From the NCBI GenBank assembly GCA_018663815.1, contig JABJPQ010000220.1, positions 1-5,733 of the forward strand: a DNA stretch of 5,733 nt, given 5' to 3'. Under the pieces are notes generated by a model. That model did not search any database and had not been told where the DNA came from. It saw only the letters and a program-made list of their open reading frames with translations. This stretch comes from Halobacteriovoraceae bacterium. Lineage in GTDB: Bacteria > Bdellovibrionota > Bacteriovoracia > Bacteriovoracales > Bacteriovoracaceae. Below are positions 4,028-5,733 of the stretch, in pieces. Each line of letters starts with the position of its first letter. The stretch's first letter is position 1. Position numbers and translations under genes: made by a program.

Positions 4028-4888
4028 ATGAAAAAGTGGTTATCAATAGAGGAAGCATTAACAAAGTTAAAACTGAGGTTAATCGACTTGCTAGACCTAG
4101 CTTCTGAGGAAGCAGTAGGACTCTACTTTTATGATAACCCATACAGTATACCTAAACAGTACATTACAGATTTAAATGAAGCTTGCTATAAGACCCAAAT
4201 TACAATAAAAGCCATGAAGTATACGCAAAGATTAAACCCAAAGAACTATTATAAAATAGAATCATCAGTTGCGAGAGAGCTTACACTTTTAAGATCTAGT
4301 CATGACCTCGCAATGGAGACATTTGGTTATATAAGAACAAAGTATGAAACAACAGAAGATCCAAATTTTCTCATAGAAACTGAAAACACAGAGAAGCCAT
4401 TACATCTAGAGTTCTGGCCACGAACCCTTGTCTATAAACAAACATCAACAGACTTATTTATATTTCCATCCAGAACAATCACACTCAGCAAAGTGTATTT
4501 GAAAAGTAATGAAATAGAACAAATAGGAGCAGCACAGAGAGCTCCCAAAAATGCCTCTAGTAAATCAAAGGAAACATATACTCAAGTTCTTGAAGCCAGT
4601 TTACACCACTTAATATCAGAACTTAACCTGTTAAACTCTAAAGCTTTAATCAAAAATGATCTAACTCCCCAACAAGAAAGAGATGACGCTGAAGGTACAA
4701 GCTCCCAAATCTTAAAACTATTAAAAAAAAGCTCATTCAATGTTAGCGAATTAACACGACAACTCGATGATAAGTCGACATTTTACTTTTTAGCCGATGA
4801 CTTTTCCAACACTACGACTACAAAGCCTGGATTTTCCGTGAAGACAATTGAAGCAAAACTCCAACAGTTTCGATCTAAAATGTTTTAA
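4028..4888 (+). CDS. Putative DNA-binding regulator upstream of rep
   Basis: A 286-residue protein from ATG 4028. No precise family is claimed. The N-terminus (1-35), W-L-S-I-E-E-A-L then L-x-D-L-L-D-L-A and G-L-Y-F-Y, resembles the small DNA-binding-like module at the start of many plasmid and phage regulators. The middle (about 125-165) looks like a small beta domain. The C-terminal part (about 178-283) begins K-S-K-E-T-Y-x-x-V-L-E-A and ends S-V-K-T-I-E-A-K-L, similar in layout to a C-terminal winged-helix-like domain found in mobile-element proteins. There are no signal peptide or membrane segments, so it is cytoplasmic. ATG 4028 is preferred over TTG 3968 because GGGAAG (4017-4022) precedes it and a possible promoter overlaps the longer reading. 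It is divergent from the toxin-antitoxin operon and 70 bases upstream of rep on the same strand, suggesting a role in rep expression or copy control. Function is inferred from context only. Confidence 0.6.
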   Translation: MKKWLSIEEALTKLKLRLIDLLDLASEEAVGLYFYDNPYSIPKQYITDLNEACYKTQITIKAMKYTQRLNPKNYYKIESSVARELTLLRSSHDLAMETFGYIRTKYETTEDPNFLIETENTEKPLHLEFWPRTLVYKQTSTDLFIFPSRTITLSKVYLKSNEIEQIGAAQRAPKNASSKSKETYTQVLEASLHHLISELNLLNSKALIKNDLTPQQERDDAEGTSSQILKLLKKSSFNVSELTRQLDDKSTFYFLADDFSNTTTTKPGFSVKTIEAKLQQFRSKMF

Positions 4889-4895
4889 TCCTAGG

Positions 4896-4942
4896 TTTTA
4901 CTAATTAGTTAAATTTTTTACTCAAAAACAAAATTTAGTAAA
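4896..4942. repeat. Direct and inverted repeats before rep
   Basis: TTTTACT occurs twice, at 4896-4902 and 4916-4922, 20 bases apart. The first overlaps the perfect palindrome ACTAATTAGT (4900-4909). The second copy's TTTACT (4917-4922) is inverted as AGTAAA at 4937-4942. Short related words in the 70 bases before a replication-initiator gene could be Rep or regulator binding sites. They are short and AT-rich, so this is tentative. Confidence 0.3.
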
Positions 4943-4954
4943 CTCTTAATGGTT

Positions 4955-4988
4955 TATAATGCTCATGAAACGTAGTGAAACACATGAG
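4955..4988 (+). promoter_or_regulatory. TATAAT box and inverted repeat over the rep start
   Basis: A perfect TATAAT (4955-4960) overlaps the first candidate start codon of rep; no good -35 was found at 16-18 bases. CTCATG (4962-4967) and CATGAG (4983-4988) form an inverted repeat with a 15-base loop that includes the second ATG at 4965. TGAAAC is also repeated (4966-4971 and 4975-4980). If the -10 box is used, the transcript would start within a few bases of ATG 4965, implying leaderless or downstream translation. The hairpin may control initiation. Confidence 0.3.
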
Positions 4989-5733
4989 ACCCACATTCCT
5001 ATATTAAGTTCTAAACTAACGTCAATGAACCAACTTGATGCAAAGTATGCTGGCTTCATAGATAAGATTGAGTTTGATGTCACATCTCAAAATATTTCAA
5101 CAGCAAACTATAAAGCCTTCACAGGCACCTCAAACTTAAGTTCAATAGAAGGTTTTTTTAAAAATTTCAAAGCAAACTACCAAATAACATTTAATCAATC
5201 TAACAAAGCCTATATTTGCATCAACCCTATTAGATCGGTCGTAACCAAAGTAATCATTAAACCTTCATCAACACATAATGTAACTGAACTATTATATATA
5301 TATGAATCACTATGGAGTTACTTCAAACTATGGAACGCTAAGTTAAGGCGAGTTGACCTCACAATAGATATTAAGAGCGACTTTTCCGACACCTCTTGTG
5401 GGTTCAAAGTCTCATACAAAAGAGCTGTTTCTAACTATATGAGTTATAAGCAAACAGGTATCTACTTTGGAACTGGTGAAGAAATAATTAAAGCCTATGA
5501 TCGACGAGAGAAGAATCCCAAAGAAATAAACTTCCCATGTACCAGAATTGAAATACAACTATTGAGAAAAAAAATACCTACGGAAACACTCAGTGATCTA
5601 TTCTCTGTTCTATTAGACAATGAGTGGCACCTTTCAAAGAAAAATCCCTTTAATAAAATTAGCCTAAACAACGTCCTCCTTTGCGTTGATCCTGACTCTG
5701 ATAAGTACAGAACACTATTCTATCAACTCAAAG
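4959..5733 (+). CDS. Replication initiator-like protein, 3' end beyond window
   Basis: An open frame of 258 codons from ATG 4959 that runs off the right edge, so the C-terminus is missing. Motifs seen are R-R-V-D-L-T-I-D-I (130-138), T-G-I-Y-F-G-T-G then I-K-A-Y-D-R-R-E (166-184), and C-T-R-I-E-I-Q-L (194-201). The order R-x-D-x-x-x-D, Y-x-G-(S/T), x-Y-D-(K/R) and T-R-x-E-(I/L) is the signature of Rep_trans and phage-type replication initiation factors. These nick the origin for rolling-circle replication of plasmids and small phages. Tyr169, Asp133 and Glu198 are conserved-looking positions; the nicking tyrosine cannot be assigned by eye. None of the candidate starts (ATG 4959, 4965 or 5025) has a clear Shine-Dalgarno, suggesting weak or regulated translation. 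Residues 7-12 read ETHETH. It follows the putative regulator by 70 bases. Confidence 0.7.
   Translation, partial: MLMKRSETHETHIPILSSKLTSMNQLDAKYAGFIDKIEFDVTSQNISTANYKAFTGTSNLSSIEGFFKNFKANYQITFNQSNKAYICINPIRSVVTKVIIKPSSTHNVTELLYIYESLWSYFKLWNAKLRRVDLTIDIKSDFSDTSCGFKVSYKRAVSNYMSYKQTGIYFGTGEEIIKAYDRREKNPKEINFPCTRIEIQLLRKKIPTETLSDLFSVLLDNEWHLSKKNPFNKISLNNVLLCVDPDSDKYRTLFYQLK

Noticed and set aside
4889..5000. Antisense copy-control RNA over the rep start
   Set aside because: Minus-strand -10-like sequences (for example TATAAA) lack an acceptable -35, and no terminator was seen.

Overview
The window is 5,733 bases of AT-rich DNA (roughly one third G+C by eye) that reads like an accessory or mobile element rather than chromosomal core. 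No housekeeping genes, rRNA, tRNA or CRISPR array were seen. Short genes on both strands use good Shine-Dalgarno sites (AAGGA or AAAGG types), so this is a bacterium. The lineage is an inference: the C-terminal tail of the first regulator (EIYAGVYEVILRK), the four-cysteine secreted protein with its YGGGC motif, and the low G+C resemble proteins I associate with Bdellovibrio-and-like organisms, perhaps Bacteriovorax or Halobacteriovorax types. No database search was possible.

Layout. Bases 1-283 hold no convincing protein gene but carry an 11-bp-phased TTGGCT direct repeat and a small hairpin. A 14-codon leader ORF (284-328) built on a duplicated heptapeptide follows; its codons form a long hairpin. 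Next come an XRE repressor-like gene (361-666) and a small cysteine-rich lipoprotein gene (678-1079), probably one operon. A convergent hairpin (1153-1186) separates them from a minus-strand secreted protein gene (1192-1722), which has a textbook -24/-12 (sigma-54) promoter. Divergent from it is a phage terminase-small-subunit-like DNA-binding protein (1996-2493, TTG start). Its end meets a minus-strand Xre-RES toxin-antitoxin operon (antitoxin 3369-3764, toxin 2572-3363), with a five-copy 9-bp tandem repeat between the converging genes. The toxin-antitoxin promoter (3832-3860) has a perfect palindrome in its spacer, as expected for an autorepressed operon. A second putative regulator (4028-4888) is divergent from it. 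The right edge is the first 258 codons of a replication-initiator-like protein (4959 to beyond the end).

How the parts fit. A Rep-like protein, two or more regulators, an addiction module and an orphan terminase-small-subunit-like gene together suggest a self-replicating element: a plasmid, or a phage satellite or episomal phage. The toxin-antitoxin pair would stabilise it, the 4028 regulator sits just upstream of rep and may set its expression, and the leader-XRE-lipoprotein unit may be an accessory surface module. The least explained parts are the duplicated leader peptide with its plus-strand-specific hairpin, the 11-bp repeat array, and the sigma-54 control of a secreted cargo protein.
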